From positions 700,469-764,468 of the forward strand of contig NZ_JAQGCZ010000002.1 of NCBI RefSeq assembly GCF_027706845.1: a stretch of DNA of 64,000 bases, given 5' to 3'. Both the position numbers and the translations under genes were made by a program. The stretch is from Mycolicibacterium sp. BiH015 (lineage in GTDB: Bacteria > Actinomycetota > Actinomycetes > Mycobacteriales > Mycobacteriaceae). Of this stretch, positions 9,143 to 17,778 are shown one piece after another (the first letter of the stretch is position 1; every line of letters begins with the position of its first letter). The notes beneath the pieces were generated by a model. That model had not been told where the DNA came from and did not search any database. It worked only from the letters and a program-made list of their open reading frames with translations.

Positions 9143-9889
9143 CTACTTGTGCGGTACGTCGTTGACCAGGCCGCCGTCCATGACGAATTCGGCTCCCGTC
9201 GAGTAGCGGGACTCGTCGCTGGCGAGGAACACCACAAACGTCGCGACCTCTTCGGGCTGACCGGGGCGGCCCAGGGGGATGCGCAGCATGTTGTCCGGGA
9301 AGTGCTTGGTCATCGGGGTGCGGATGAAGCCGGGGTGCACCGAGTTGACCCGGATGTTGTATTGGCCGAGCTCCAGGGCCGCCGATTTCGTCAGACCACG
9401 CACGGCCCACTTCGAGGCGACGTAGGGGTGCACCATGATCGCGCCGCGCAGGCCCTCGATGGACGAGATGTTGATGATGGAGCCTCCACCGTCAGCCTTC
9501 ATCGCCTCGACCGACGCCTGCATGCCCAGGAATGTTCCGGTGAGGTTGACGTCGATCACCCTCTGCCACTTGGCCATATCGAATTGGCCGATCTGGCCCA
9601 GCGCCACCGTGCCCGCATTGTTCACGAGAACGTTGAGCTTGCCGAAGTCGTTGACCGCGGTCGCGACGGCCGCCTCCCACTGGTCGGCCTGCGTGACGTC
9701 GAGGTGCACGTAGCGGATGGAGTCCGGTGTCGCGGTGTTGATCTCGTCGGCAAGCGCCTGGCCCTTCTCGTCGAGAATGTCGCCGATGACGACCTTGGCG
9801 CCCTCGGCGATCAGAGCGCGCGCATCCTCGGCGCCCATCCCCTGTGCGCCGCCACTGATGAGTGCCACTTTTCCGTCCACGCGTCCCAT
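9143..9889 (-). CDS. SDR family oxidoreductase (FabG3 / hydroxysteroid dehydrogenase-like)
   Basis: 248-residue classical short-chain dehydrogenase. The cofactor motif is [12 protein letters not shown] after strand 2 suggests NAD preference, NNAG is present, the catalytic Ser is in NISSIEG, and YVASK supplies Tyr and Lys. Wording such as [25 protein letters not shown] closely resembles mycobacterial FabG3 (Rv2002), a 20-beta-hydroxysteroid dehydrogenase, so steroid or lipid oxidoreduction is likely. The start is ATG 9889. A perfect KstR-type operator at 9925-9938 lies 36 bp upstream and is shared with the divergent gene, supporting steroid-linked regulation. Confidence 0.88.
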   Translation of the reverse strand: MGRVDGKVALISGGAQGMGAEDARALIAEGAKVVIGDILDEKGQALADEINTATPDSIRYVHLDVTQADQWEAAVATAVNDFGKLNVLVNNAGTVALGQIGQFDMAKWQRVIDVNLTGTFLGMQASVEAMKADGGGSIINISSIEGLRGAIMVHPYVASKWAVRGLTKSAALELGQYNIRVNSVHPGFIRTPMTKHFPDNMLRIPLGRPGQPEEVATFVVFLASDESRYSTGAEFVMDGGLVNDVPHK

Positions 9890-9924
9890 GGGGCGACAGG
9901 TTACCTCACGGGGTGGACACGAAT

Positions 9925-9938
9925 TAGAACCTGTTCCA
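9925..9938. promoter_or_regulatory. KstR-type operator
   Basis: TAGAACCTGTTCCA is a perfect match to the published mycobacterial KstR consensus TNNAACNNGTTNNA. It sits midway between two divergent starts (9889 and 9970), 36 and 31 bp from them, where a bound TetR repressor could control both. KstR represses cholesterol-catabolism genes and is relieved by cholesterol-derived CoA thioesters; its action here is inferred from the match alone. Confidence 0.75.
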
Positions 9939-9969
9939 ATTTGATTCCTGAGCACGCATACTGCTGGCC

Positions 9970-11046
9970 ATGGCTATTCGTGTCGCGCTCATCGGAACCG
10001 GCAACTGCGGCAGTCTCGCGCTGCGCCAGCTCATCGAGGACGACCGGTTCGACCTGACGAACGTGTGGGTGTCCACCGAAGCCAAGGTCGGCAAGGACGC
10101 CGGCGAACTGGCGCGTCTCGACGTGGCGACGGGCGTGGCGGCCACCGGTGACCTGGACGCGATCATCGCGTCCAAGCCTGATTGCGCTGTCTACTGCGCG
10201 ATGGGTGACGTCCGGCCCCGGGAGGCGCTGGCCGACGTGCGCGGGCTGCTGGAAGCCGGCATCAACGTCGTCGGATCCTCCCCCGGCTTTCTGTCCTACC
10301 CGTGGGGCGTCATCGGCGATCACACCATCGAAAAGGTGGAAAAAGCTGCGCGGCAGGGGAATACGAGCCTCTTCATCACCGGCGTGGATCCCGGCTTCGT
10401 CACCGACCTTCTCCCTCTCGCGCTGGCGAGCACCTGCCAGAACATCAGCCAGATCCGCACCATGGAGATCGCCGACTACGCCACCTATGACGGTGCGACC
10501 GTGATGTTCGACGTGATGGGTTTCGGTAACGAGATCGGCGATCTTCCGTTCCTGTATCAGCCGGGCATGCTCAGCGCCGCGTGGGGAGTCGGCATCCGTC
10601 AGCTCGCCGCAGGGCTCGGTGTCACCGTGGACGACATCAGGGACTCCGTCGAGCAGGAGCCCGCGCCCGAAGACTTCGATGTCGCCGTCGGCACCATCAA
10701 GAAAGGCACCGTGGCGGCCGTCCGGTTCCTCATCGAGGGGCTCGTCGGCGGGGAACCCGTCATCGTCGTGGAACACATCACGCGCCTGCGCGGGGACCTG
10801 CGGCCGGACTGGGCCCAGCCGGCTCAAGAGGGCGGGTCCTATCGCGTCGAGATCACCGGCGAGCCGTCGTACGTCATGGACATCTGCCCGACCAGCCGCA
10901 ACGGCGACCACAATTACGCGGCGATCCTGGCGGCCGCGGGCCGCATCGTCAACGCCATTCCCGATGTCGTGGAGGCCGCGCCCGGTATCCGGACGACGTT
11001 GGATCTGCCCCTGGGGACCGGCAAGGGCACCTACCGGCCGGCGTGA
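9970..11046 (+). CDS. DapB-like NAD(P)-binding dehydrogenase (dihydrodipicolinate reductase N-terminal domain family)
   Basis: 358 residues with an N-terminal Rossmann fold (VALIGTGNCGSLALRQL) and a DapB/diaminopentanoate-dehydrogenase-like organisation: an AMGDVRPREAL segment, NVVGSSPGFL, and a long C-terminal domain including DPGFVTDLLPLAL. The true substrate is unknown. From memory, mycobacteria carry a related gene (Rv1059) reported in the KstR regulon, which fits the operator 31 bp upstream of this start. The stop is directly abutted by the convergent stop of the anti-sigma gene. Confidence 0.75.
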   Translation: MAIRVALIGTGNCGSLALRQLIEDDRFDLTNVWVSTEAKVGKDAGELARLDVATGVAATGDLDAIIASKPDCAVYCAMGDVRPREALADVRGLLEAGINVVGSSPGFLSYPWGVIGDHTIEKVEKAARQGNTSLFITGVDPGFVTDLLPLALASTCQNISQIRTMEIADYATYDGATVMFDVMGFGNEIGDLPFLYQPGMLSAAWGVGIRQLAAGLGVTVDDIRDSVEQEPAPEDFDVAVGTIKKGTVAAVRFLIEGLVGGEPVIVVEHITRLRGDLRPDWAQPAQEGGSYRVEITGEPSYVMDICPTSRNGDHNYAAILAAAGRIVNAIPDVVEAAPGIRTTLDLPLGTGKGTYRPA

Positions 11047-11493
11047 TCAGAGGCGGGTGACTCCGCGCCACTCGAGTTTGACCGTCGTCCCGCCCGTCGA
11101 CGGCTCGATGACGGCGTCGTCGGACAGCGCCTCCATCAGCGGGATGCCGCGCCCCCGCGTCCGCGGCGCGGGCTCGGTCTGACGGGCGCGCCACGTCCCG
11201 CGATCTTCGATGCACACCGACAGGGTCTCGGTTTCGGCGTCGTGAACAGCCTGGAAATCGATGGTGCCAGGAGAATCGGCCTGCACGTAGGCGAATTCGG
11301 CGGCGTTGGCCAGCGCCTCGTTGATCGCCAGCACCACGTCGCTGCGCCGCACCTCGTCCAGAGCGAAGAAGCGCACAAGCCACTCGGCGAAGTGCTGACG
11401 CACACGGGCGACGGCACCGGCGTCGGCGTCGAGACCCAATTGTTCGAAGCGTTCGGCGTTGGCAACCTCAGCGGGAGGCACGGCATCGATCAT
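11047..11493 (-). CDS. RsbW-like anti-sigma factor / serine kinase (GHKL ATPase)
   Basis: 148 residues of HATPase_c type without receptor or dimerization domain. The N box is INEALANAAEFAY, the G1-like segment CIEDRGTWR, and the G2 segment TRGRGIPLMEAL. This is the RsbW/SpoIIAB architecture: such proteins bind a sigma factor and phosphorylate a STAS-domain antagonist. The STAS gene lies 45 bp upstream on the same strand, giving a partner-switching pair. No sigma gene is adjacent, so the target is unknown. Confidence 0.82.
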   Translation of the reverse strand: MIDAVPPAEVANAERFEQLGLDADAGAVARVRQHFAEWLVRFFALDEVRRSDVVLAINEALANAAEFAYVQADSPGTIDFQAVHDAETETLSVCIEDRGTWRARQTEPAPRTRGRGIPLMEALSDDAVIEPSTGGTTVKLEWRGVTRL

Positions 11494-11538
11494 GGCAGTC
11501 GGTGGCTACCCCACGGCGCACGTTCTTAAGCGGAGTTT

Positions 11539-11931
11539 CTACGTGTCGTTCGCCGCGAGGGCTTCGTCGAGGCTCGGGTAGAGCTTCACGATGTCGGCGA
11601 TGCCCACCAGCTTCAGCGGGCGACTGGTCGCGGGACCGTCGGCGACGACGCTGATCGAGACCTCCGAACCCGCCTTGTCATGTGCGGCCACCAGGACGCC
11701 CATACCTGCCGAGGCGAGGAACTCGACGTCGGTGAAATCGATGACCACGGCGCCGGGCTTCTGCTCAAGCGCGGTGTCGATCGCGGTCTCCAGCTCGGGT
11801 GAGGTGAGCATGTCGACGACGCCGGCCACGGCGACGACGGCCGTTCTGTCGACCCATCGTTCCGTGACGACACACGTCGACGAGGACGTCGCCCCCCCAG
11901 CGCTCGTGCCTTCGGCTGCTTGCTCGTCCAA
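11539..11931 (-). CDS. STAS-domain anti-sigma factor antagonist (RsbV-like)
   Basis: 130 residues. The STAS core starts about residue 25 and contains VVIDFTDVEFLASAGMGVLV, where the Ser of ASAG is the usual site phosphorylated by the partner kinase. The start is a TTG at 11931 with a GGAAGGTG ribosome-binding site just upstream. The ~20-residue N-terminal extension is Ala/Gly/Ser-rich. It is first gene of a two-gene unit with the RsbW-like kinase, a typical partner-switching module of general stress or morphology control. Confidence 0.82.
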   Translation of the reverse strand: MDEQAAEGTSAGGATSSSTCVVTERWVDRTAVVAVAGVVDMLTSPELETAIDTALEQKPGAVVIDFTDVEFLASAGMGVLVAAHDKAGSEVSISVVADGPATSRPLKLVGIADIVKLYPSLDEALAANDT

Positions 11932-12148
11932 GGTTCACCTTCCATGTCAGGCCGCTCATCGCATTCTGCGAACGCACCGATTCAGTGCTACTCGCGCAGG
12001 CTGCATCCTGAACCCGGCAAGACCAAACTACCCAAACCAGCCCGATCGTCTGCTTCGACCAGGCCACAGATTAAACCAGCACCCACGATGACGCCCGTAG
12101 CATGGCGTGTCAGCGCCCCGTACCTGCCCGTGATACTAGGAGCGGAAT
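11932..12148. other. Divergent promoter region between STAS and HAD genes
   Basis: 217 bp between divergent starts (TTG 11931 and GTG 12149). It carries AGGAGCGGA just before the HAD start. No clear operator palindrome was recognised. Confidence 0.5.
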
Positions 12149-12913
12149 GTGACCACGGCCCCCGTGACCCCGGCGGATCTGGTCGCACAGGTCGAGGCCA
12201 GCCCGCCCGGGCCCGCGATCGGCGCCTTCTTCGATCTGGACGGCACCCTGGTGGACGGGTTCACCGCGACCGCGCACGCCGGCGATCGCATCAGGCGCCG
12301 CCAGGCCCGCATCGGTGAGGTCACCGGCGTCATCGAAGCGGCGATGCGCTACCGGCTGGGCCGGGTCAATTTCGCGAAATTGCTGGAACGCGCAGCGGGC
12401 TATCTGCGTGGCGAATCGCTGGCCGAGCTGGACGAGGTCGGCGAGCGGCTCTTCCAGGAGCGCGTGCAGTCACGGATGTTCCCGGCCATGCACGAGGTGG
12501 TCCAGGCGCATCAGCGACGCGGCCACACCGTCGTGATGAGTTCGTCGGCGCTGACCATCCACGCCGAACCGGTGGCGCGCTACCTGGAGATCGACCACGT
12601 CCTGTGCAACCACTTCGAGGTCGACGGCGACGGCCGGCTCACCGGCAAGATCGCGCGTCCCGTCATCTGGGGTGAACGCAAGGCCGACGCGGTGCAGCAG
12701 TTCTGCGGCGACCGCGGGATCGATCTGGCCAAGGGCTACTTCTACGCCGACGGGAACGAGGACATCGCCCTGATGTCGCTGGTGGGTAACCCCGTTCCGG
12801 TCAATCCGCGTCGCGATCTCGCCGCCATGGCGGCGGCCCGGGGCTGGCCGGTACTCAGAGTCGCGACTTTGGGCAAGGGCAACCATGGCGGGTTACGCGG
12901 TGTACTAAAGTAG
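12149..12913 (+). CDS. HAD-IB family hydrolase (SerB-like phosphatase)
   Basis: 254 residues with a GTG start and an AGGAGCGGA ribosome-binding site. HAD motif I is FFDLDGTLVDG, motif II Ser is in VVMSSSAL, motif III Lys is near GERKADAVQQF, and motif IV is YADGNEDIALM. The helical cap is typical of subfamily IB (phosphoserine phosphatase-like). In mycobacteria such domains also occur fused to acyltransferases; here it stands alone. The stop TAG forms the first three bases of the KstR-type site controlling the next gene. Confidence 0.85.
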   Translation: MTTAPVTPADLVAQVEASPPGPAIGAFFDLDGTLVDGFTATAHAGDRIRRRQARIGEVTGVIEAAMRYRLGRVNFAKLLERAAGYLRGESLAELDEVGERLFQERVQSRMFPAMHEVVQAHQRRGHTVVMSSSALTIHAEPVARYLEIDHVLCNHFEVDGDGRLTGKIARPVIWGERKADAVQQFCGDRGIDLAKGYFYADGNEDIALMSLVGNPVPVNPRRDLAAMAAARGWPVLRVATLGKGNHGGLRGVLK

Positions 12914-12924
12914 AACACGTTTCA
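12911..12924. promoter_or_regulatory. KstR-type operator upstream of nitronate monooxygenase
   Basis: TAGAACACGTTTCA matches TNNAACNNGTTNNA at every defined position. It ends 53 bp before the ATG of the nitronate monooxygenase-like gene. This is the second perfect match within 3 kb, which makes chance unlikely and suggests a local KstR-controlled group. Confidence 0.75.
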
Positions 12925-12977
12925 GTTTTGAACCGTGGATGAACATTTCCCGCCTATGAGCCCACCAGGAGCGGACT

Positions 12978-14108
12978 ATGCACACTCCCCTGTGCGATGA
13001 ACTCGGCATCGAATTTCCCATCTTCGCCTTCACGCACTGTCGTGACGTCGTGGTCGCCGTCAGCAAGGCGGGCGGCTTCGGCGTGCTCGGCGCAGTCGGC
13101 TTCACGCCCGAGCAGCTCGAGATCGAGCTGAACTGGATCGACGAGAACATCGGCGACCACCCGTACGGCGTGGACATCGTGATCCCGAACAAGTACGAGG
13201 GCATGGACGCCAATATGTCCACCGAGGAGCTCACGAAGATGCTCCAGTCGATGGTCCCGCAACAACACCTCGACTTCGCCAAGAAGCTCCTCGCCGACCA
13301 CGGCGTGCCGGTCGACGACGCCGACAACAACGCGCTGCAGCTGCTCGGCTGGACCGAGGCCACCGCCACGCCGCAGGTCGAGATCGCGCTCACCCACCCC
13401 AAGTGCACGCTGATCGCCAACGCCCTGGGCACCCCGCCGGCGGACATGATCAAGCACATCCACGACGCCGGCCGCAAGGTAGCGGCACTGTGCGGCTCGC
13501 CTGCTCAGGCCCTCAAGCATGCGCAAGCAGATGTCGACATCATCATCGCCCAGGGCGGCGAGGGCGGCGGCCACTGCGGCGAGGTCGGCTCGATCGTGCT
13601 GTGGCCCCAGGTGGTCGCGGCGGTGGCGCCGCGGCCGGTGCTGGCGGCGGGCGGTATCGGCAGCGGCTACCAGATCGCCGCCGCGCTGGCGATGGGCTGC
13701 CAGGGTGCCTGGTCGGGTTCGCAGTGGCTGATGGTCGAAGAGGCTGAGAACACCCCGGTGCAGCAGGCCGCCTATGTCAAGGCCAGCAGCCGCGACACCG
13801 TGCGCAGCCGCTCGTTCACCGGCAAGCCCTGCCGCATGCTCAAGAACGACTGGACCGAGGCGTGGCAGACCGAAGGCAACCCCGAACCACTCGGAATGCC
13901 GTTGCAGTACATGGTGTCCGGAATGGCCGTCGCAGCCACCAGCAAATACCCCAACGAGACGGTCGACGTCGCGTTCAATCCGGTCGGCCAGGTCGTGGGT
14001 CAGTTCAGCAAGGTCGAGAAGACCTCGGCGGTCATCGAGCGCTGGGTGCAGGAGTACCTGGAGGCGTCGGGCCGCCTCAACGACCTCAACGAGGCTGCCA
14101 GCGTCTAA
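12978..14108 (+). CDS. Nitronate monooxygenase / 2-nitropropane dioxygenase-like flavoprotein
   Basis: 376 residues with the FMN-binding TIM-barrel plan: an N-terminal substrate strand PIFAFTHCRDVVVAVSKAGGFGVLGA, then IIAQGGEGGGHCGEVG with the phosphate-binding loop and catalytic-region His, and VLAAGGIGSGYQIAAALAMG. Nitronate monooxygenases oxidise alkyl nitronates, but relatives act on other substrates. From memory, a mycobacterial relative (Rv1894c) is listed in the KstR regulon; the KstR-type site just upstream agrees. A strong hairpin terminator follows. Confidence 0.82.
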   Translation: MHTPLCDELGIEFPIFAFTHCRDVVVAVSKAGGFGVLGAVGFTPEQLEIELNWIDENIGDHPYGVDIVIPNKYEGMDANMSTEELTKMLQSMVPQQHLDFAKKLLADHGVPVDDADNNALQLLGWTEATATPQVEIALTHPKCTLIANALGTPPADMIKHIHDAGRKVAALCGSPAQALKHAQADVDIIIAQGGEGGGHCGEVGSIVLWPQVVAAVAPRPVLAAGGIGSGYQIAAALAMGCQGAWSGSQWLMVEEAENTPVQQAAYVKASSRDTVRSRSFTGKPCRMLKNDWTEAWQTEGNPEPLGMPLQYMVSGMAVAATSKYPNETVDVAFNPVGQVVGQFSKVEKTSAVIERWVQEYLEASGRLNDLNEAASV

Positions 14109-14116
14109 CTTCGCCT

Positions 14117-14164
14117 GATTTCGGCGTGATCGTCAGCCGTCGTGGTGACGATCAGGCCGAAATC
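14117..14164 (+). terminator. Long hairpin terminator downstream of nitronate monooxygenase
   Basis: Two 18-base arms (14117-14134 and 14147-14164) pair at 17 of 18 positions around a 12-base loop. A T-rich run ATTCTATTTTT follows at 14165-14175. This is the clearest intrinsic-terminator-like structure in the window. It separates the KstR-linked gene from the TetR operon. Confidence 0.75.
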
Positions 14165-14179
14165 ATTCTATTTTTCTCT

Positions 14180-14206
14180 CGCTTATGTAATGTGGCATAC
14201 ATAGCG
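14180..14206. promoter_or_regulatory. Inverted-repeat operator upstream of TetR gene
   Basis: CGCTTATGTA (14180-14189) is mirrored by TACATAGCG (14198-14206), nearly perfect apart from one extra T in the left arm. It ends 14 bp before the GTG of the TetR gene, the usual place for an autoregulatory operator. Confidence 0.6.
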
Positions 14207-14220
14207 AAGGGAGTCTCGTC

Positions 14221-14802
14221 GTGACGACGCCGCGAGAGCGAATGGTCATCTCGGCCGCGCTGCTGATCAGGGAGCGCGGAGCGCATCCCACCGCGATCGC
14301 CGACGTGCTCGAGCACAGCGGTGCGCCCCGCGGATCGGCCTACCACTACTTTCCCGGTGGTCGCACGCAGTTGCTCTGCGAGGCGGTCGACTATGCGGCC
14401 GAATTCATGGCGCAGCGGCTCGCGCGGGCGTCCAGTGGACCCGAGGCCCTCGACGACCTCTTTGCCTATTACCGTAAACAACTGCAGCGCAGTGACTTTC
14501 GAGCTGGCTGCCCGGTCGTGGCGGTCGCCGTGGAAGCCGGTGATCCCGCCAAGCCCGACCAGTCCGACGCGGTGATCGACAGGGCCGCGGCAGCGTTCGC
14601 GCGGTGGCGGGACGCGATCTCGCAGCGGCTCATCGCCGACGGGATGGCGGGCGACGCGGCGCGCGCTGCGGCAACTCTGGTGCTCTCGTCCTTCGAGGGC
14701 GCCATCGTCCTCGCTCGTGCGTCGCGCGATCTGGAACCCCTCGATCTCGTTCATTCGCAACTGCGTTCGCTGATCGACGCGCAGATGTCCGCTGGGAAGT
14801 GA
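14221..14802 (+). CDS. TetR family regulator (LmrA/YxaF-type)
   Basis: 193 residues with a GTG start. The N-terminal helix-turn-helix reads ERMVISAALLIRERG, then IADVLEHSGAPRGSAYHYFPGGR, typical of the YxaF/LmrA branch. The C-terminal ligand domain (residues ~70-190) includes GCPVVAVAVEAG. An inverted repeat lies directly upstream and the oxidoreductase gene starts 7 bp downstream, so it probably controls its own operon. Ligand unknown. Confidence 0.85.
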   Translation: MTTPRERMVISAALLIRERGAHPTAIADVLEHSGAPRGSAYHYFPGGRTQLLCEAVDYAAEFMAQRLARASSGPEALDDLFAYYRKQLQRSDFRAGCPVVAVAVEAGDPAKPDQSDAVIDRAAAAFARWRDAISQRLIADGMAGDAARAAATLVLSSFEGAIVLARASRDLEPLDLVHSQLRSLIDAQMSAGK

Positions 14803-14809
14803 GCAACAG

Positions 14810-17068
14810 ATGACCGAACCGGCCACTGACTGGCAGCCAAGCGCCTGCATTCTCTGCGAATGCAACTGCGGCATCGTCGTACAGGTGCAGGACCGCACTC
14901 TCGCACGAATTCGCGGCGACAAGAACCATCCCGCGTCACGCGGTTACACCTGCAACAAGGCTCTGCGACTTGATCACTACCAGAACAACGGCAACCGGTT
15001 GACGTCCCCGATGCGCCGTCGCCAGGACGGGACGTACGAGGAGATCGATTGGGACACAGCCATCGCCGAGGTCGCGGCCGGCTTCCGGACAGTCGCCGAC
15101 ACCTACGGCGGGGACAAGATCATGTACTACGGCGGGGGTGGGCAGGGCAACCATCTCGGCGGTGCCTACAGCGGCGCGTTCCTCAAAGCGCTCGGGTCCT
15201 ACCACCGGTCGAATGCGCTGGCCCAGGAGAAGACCGGGGAGCACTGGGTCGACGCGCACCTCTACGGCAACCACACGCGTGGCGAGTTCGAGCACGCCGA
15301 GGTGTCGGTGTTCGTCGGCAAGAACCCATGGATGTCCCAGAGTTTTCCGCGCGCCCGCGTCGTGCTCAACGACATCGCCAAGGATTCGGCGCGCTCGATG
15401 ATCGTCATCGACCCGGTCCTCACCGACACGGCGAAGATGGCCGACTTCCATCTGCGGGTGCGGCCGGGCGCCGACGCATGGTGCCTTGCCGCGCTGGCGG
15501 CCGTACTGGTTCAGGAGAACCTCTGCGACGAAGCATTTCTGGCCGAGCACGTCACCGGTGTAGACGCAGTGCGCGCGGTGCTCGCCGAGGTCCCGGTTGA
15601 CGAGTACGCGCACCGGTGCGGCGTCGACGAGGAACTGATCAGGGCCGCCGCGCGGCGGATCGCCGCCGCAGACAGCGTCGCCGTCTTCGAGGACCTCGGG
15701 GTCCAGCAGTCCCCCAACAGCACGCTGTGCTCCTACCTCAACAAGATGCTGTGGATTCTGACCGGCAACTTCGCCAAACGCGGCGGCCAGCATCTGCATT
15801 CGTCATTCGCGCCGCTGTTCCGGCCGGGAGGTGTGGGCCGCACGCCCGTCACCGGCGCACCGATCATCGGCGGGCTGATGCCCAGCAACGTCGTGCCCGA
15901 GGAGATCCTGACCGACCATCCCGATCGGTTCCGCGCCATGATCGTCGAGAGCAGCAACCCGGCGCATTCGGTCGCCGACTCCGACGCTGTGCGCCGGGCC
16001 TTCGCGGCCCTGGAGTTCTCGGTCGTCATCGACGTGGCGATGACCGAGACCGCCAGGCTCGCTCACTACGTGTTGCCTGCGGCGAGCCAGTTCGAAAAGG
16101 CGGAGGCGACCTTCTTCAATCTTGAGTTCCCGCACAACACCTTTCATCTGCGGCACCGTTTGATGGAGCCGTTGCCGGGCACGCTGCCCGAACCTGAGAT
16201 CTGGGCGCGGTTGACTCGGGCACTCGGCGTGGTCGACGACGCCGAGTTGACACCGCTGCGGCAGGCCGCGCACAAGGGGCTGTCCGCGTTCACCGAAGCC
16301 TTCCTGACGGCCGTCGGCGCCAATCCGGGCCTGGGCAAGGTGCTGCCGTTCGTGCTGTACGAGACGTTGGGCCCGACCTTGCCCGAGGGCCTTTCCGGCG
16401 CCGCCGCGTTGTGGGGCCTGGCGCAGAAGGCCGCGATGACGTACCCCGAGGCGGTACGGCGTGCCGGGCACCGGGACGGCAACGCGCTGTTCGAGGCGAT
16501 TCTCGACGGCCGCTCGGGCGTGACGTTCACCGTCCACGACTACGAGGACGACTTCGCGCTCATCTCCCATCCGGACCGCAGGATCGCTCTGGAGATGCCC
16601 GAGATGCTGGCCGACATCCGTGCCTTGGCCGACGCTCCCGCGAGCTTGACCACCCACGAGTTCCCGATCGTGTTGTCGGCGGGCGAGCGTCGCGCCTACA
16701 CCGCCAACGACATCATTCGAGACCCGTCGTGGCGCAAGCGCGATGCCGATGGAGCTCTGCGCGTCAGTCCGGCTGACGCGGAGGCACTCGGACTCGTCGA
16801 CGGAGGGCGCGCCCGGATCACCACAGCCGCGGGCAGCGCGGAAGCGACGGTCGAGATCAGCGATGCGATGTTGCCGGGGCACGCCTCACTTCCCAACGGC
16901 TTCGGCGTCGATTTCGTCGACGCGAACGGGGGTGCCGTGGTGCCCGGGGTGGCGCCCAACGCGCTGACGTGGAGTTCCTGGCGTGACGCCTATGCCGGGA
17001 CTCCGTGGCACAAACACGTGCCCGCGCGAATCGAGAAAGCCGACGACCGGGTCGGCGCGGCGACCTAG
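14810..17068 (+). CDS. Molybdopterin-dependent oxidoreductase (formate dehydrogenase / nitrate reductase-like)
   Basis: 752 residues of the DMSO-reductase superfamily. The N-terminus has a 4Fe-4S motif with cysteines in CILCECNCG and a further Cys in YTCNKALR. MGD-binding segments follow (GGGGQGNHLGG, VFVGKNPWMSQSFPRARV, a PVLTDTAKMAD-type segment), and a C-terminal molydopterin dinucleotide domain begins near residue 620 (FPIVLSAGERRAYTAND). No cytochrome or electron-transfer subunit is adjacent and no Tat signal is visible, so it is probably cytosolic. The substrate (formate, nitrate or another) cannot be decided. It follows the TetR gene by 7 bp. Confidence 0.85.
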   Translation: MTEPATDWQPSACILCECNCGIVVQVQDRTLARIRGDKNHPASRGYTCNKALRLDHYQNNGNRLTSPMRRRQDGTYEEIDWDTAIAEVAAGFRTVADTYGGDKIMYYGGGGQGNHLGGAYSGAFLKALGSYHRSNALAQEKTGEHWVDAHLYGNHTRGEFEHAEVSVFVGKNPWMSQSFPRARVVLNDIAKDSARSMIVIDPVLTDTAKMADFHLRVRPGADAWCLAALAAVLVQENLCDEAFLAEHVTGVDAVRAVLAEVPVDEYAHRCGVDEELIRAAARRIAAADSVAVFEDLGVQQSPNSTLCSYLNKMLWILTGNFAKRGGQHLHSSFAPLFRPGGVGRTPVTGAPIIGGLMPSNVVPEEILTDHPDRFRAMIVESSNPAHSVADSDAVRRAFAALEFSVVIDVAMTETARLAHYVLPAASQFEKAEATFFNLEFPHNTFHLRHRLMEPLPGTLPEPEIWARLTRALGVVDDAELTPLRQAAHKGLSAFTEAFLTAVGANPGLGKVLPFVLYETLGPTLPEGLSGAAALWGLAQKAAMTYPEAVRRAGHRDGNALFEAILDGRSGVTFTVHDYEDDFALISHPDRRIALEMPEMLADIRALADAPASLTTHEFPIVLSAGERRAYTANDIIRDPSWRKRDADGALRVSPADAEALGLVDGGRARITTAAGSAEATVEISDAMLPGHASLPNGFGVDFVDANGGAVVPGVAPNALTWSSWRDAYAGTPWHKHVPARIEKADDRVGAAT

Positions 17069-17613
17069 GGGACGACCGGCGGGGCCACCGGTGCCGGCAC
17101 TTCCGGTGCGGGAGGAAGGGGCGCAGGCACCGGTTGCGGTCCGGTATACGACTGAGTGGCCGGACCGGAGCTCATGGGCCGCTGCGTCAGGAGCAGGAGC
17201 GCGTCGCTGCCGCTGACCTCCTGGGTGCGCATGGCGTGCCACAGATCGCGGAAGTAGCCGAGCCTGCTCTGCTGTGTGGGTGTCGCGCTGGTGCCGGGCG
17301 GAAGGTTCTCGGGGCTCGCCAGGTGCGGAGTCTCGACGGGGGCGGCCAGAGGAAGTGCGGCCGGGTCACCCGCCGCCGGAGCCGGCGGCGCTGCAGGTGC
17401 CAGGGGTCCGGCCGCGACGGGCGCGGGGACGTCGGCGGCAGGAAGCGGAGCCGCGACCGGAGTGGGCACCGGCGCGGGCGCCGGCGGCAGTGCCGGATCG
17501 GCTGCGGCCGACGGAGCGGCGGCAACCAGCGCGGCGAACGCCGCGGCGCCGATGATGGACGCTGTCCCTGAGCCGATGATGGACTTCGTCCATGTGCGGA
17601 AACCGAACTTCAC
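17065..17613 (-). CDS. Secreted Ala/Pro-rich protein
   Basis: 182 residues from a GTG at 17613 with GGGAGGGTG just upstream; the frame extends far upstream but without a ribosome-binding site or homology. A signal peptide spans ~1-38 (hydrophobic core IIGAAAFAALVAAAPSAAA). A long Pro/Ala-rich segment follows, then a short ordered part around RLGYFRDLWHAMRTQEVSGSDALLLL. This looks like an exported cell-envelope protein; function unknown. The 3' end overlaps the oxidoreductase stop by 4 bp. Confidence 0.7.
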   Translation of the reverse strand: MKFGFRTWTKSIIGSGTASIIGAAAFAALVAAAPSAAADPALPPAPAPVPTPVAAPLPAADVPAPVAAGPLAPAAPPAPAAGDPAALPLAAPVETPHLASPENLPPGTSATPTQQSRLGYFRDLWHAMRTQEVSGSDALLLLTQRPMSSGPATQSYTGPQPVPAPLPPAPEVPAPVAPPVVP

Positions 17614-17778
17614 GATGCACCCTCCCGGTCCCTGTCTTGTCACAGGATGCATCAGATGCCAGGCCGGTTTCGTTACATCGGCGGTTTGACGTGGACGCAG
17701 TTTCTCTAACTCCTCTCGCGGGGCACGCCGCGTGGTGTAGCAATGCGTTACGCCCACTTGACACTGAGGAGCGAACGT

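Noticed and set aside
9099..9410. Upstream extension of the CinA frame
   Set aside because: It overlaps the SDR coding region antisense and lacks homology; the family N-terminus starts at 9,098.
17620..17778. Possible KstR site upstream of the CYP125-family P450
   Set aside because: The best stretch (around GCAATGCGTTACG) misses several fixed positions of TNNAACNNGTTNNA. A half-match to the TGACGT...ACG palindrome at 17,691 is also too weak.
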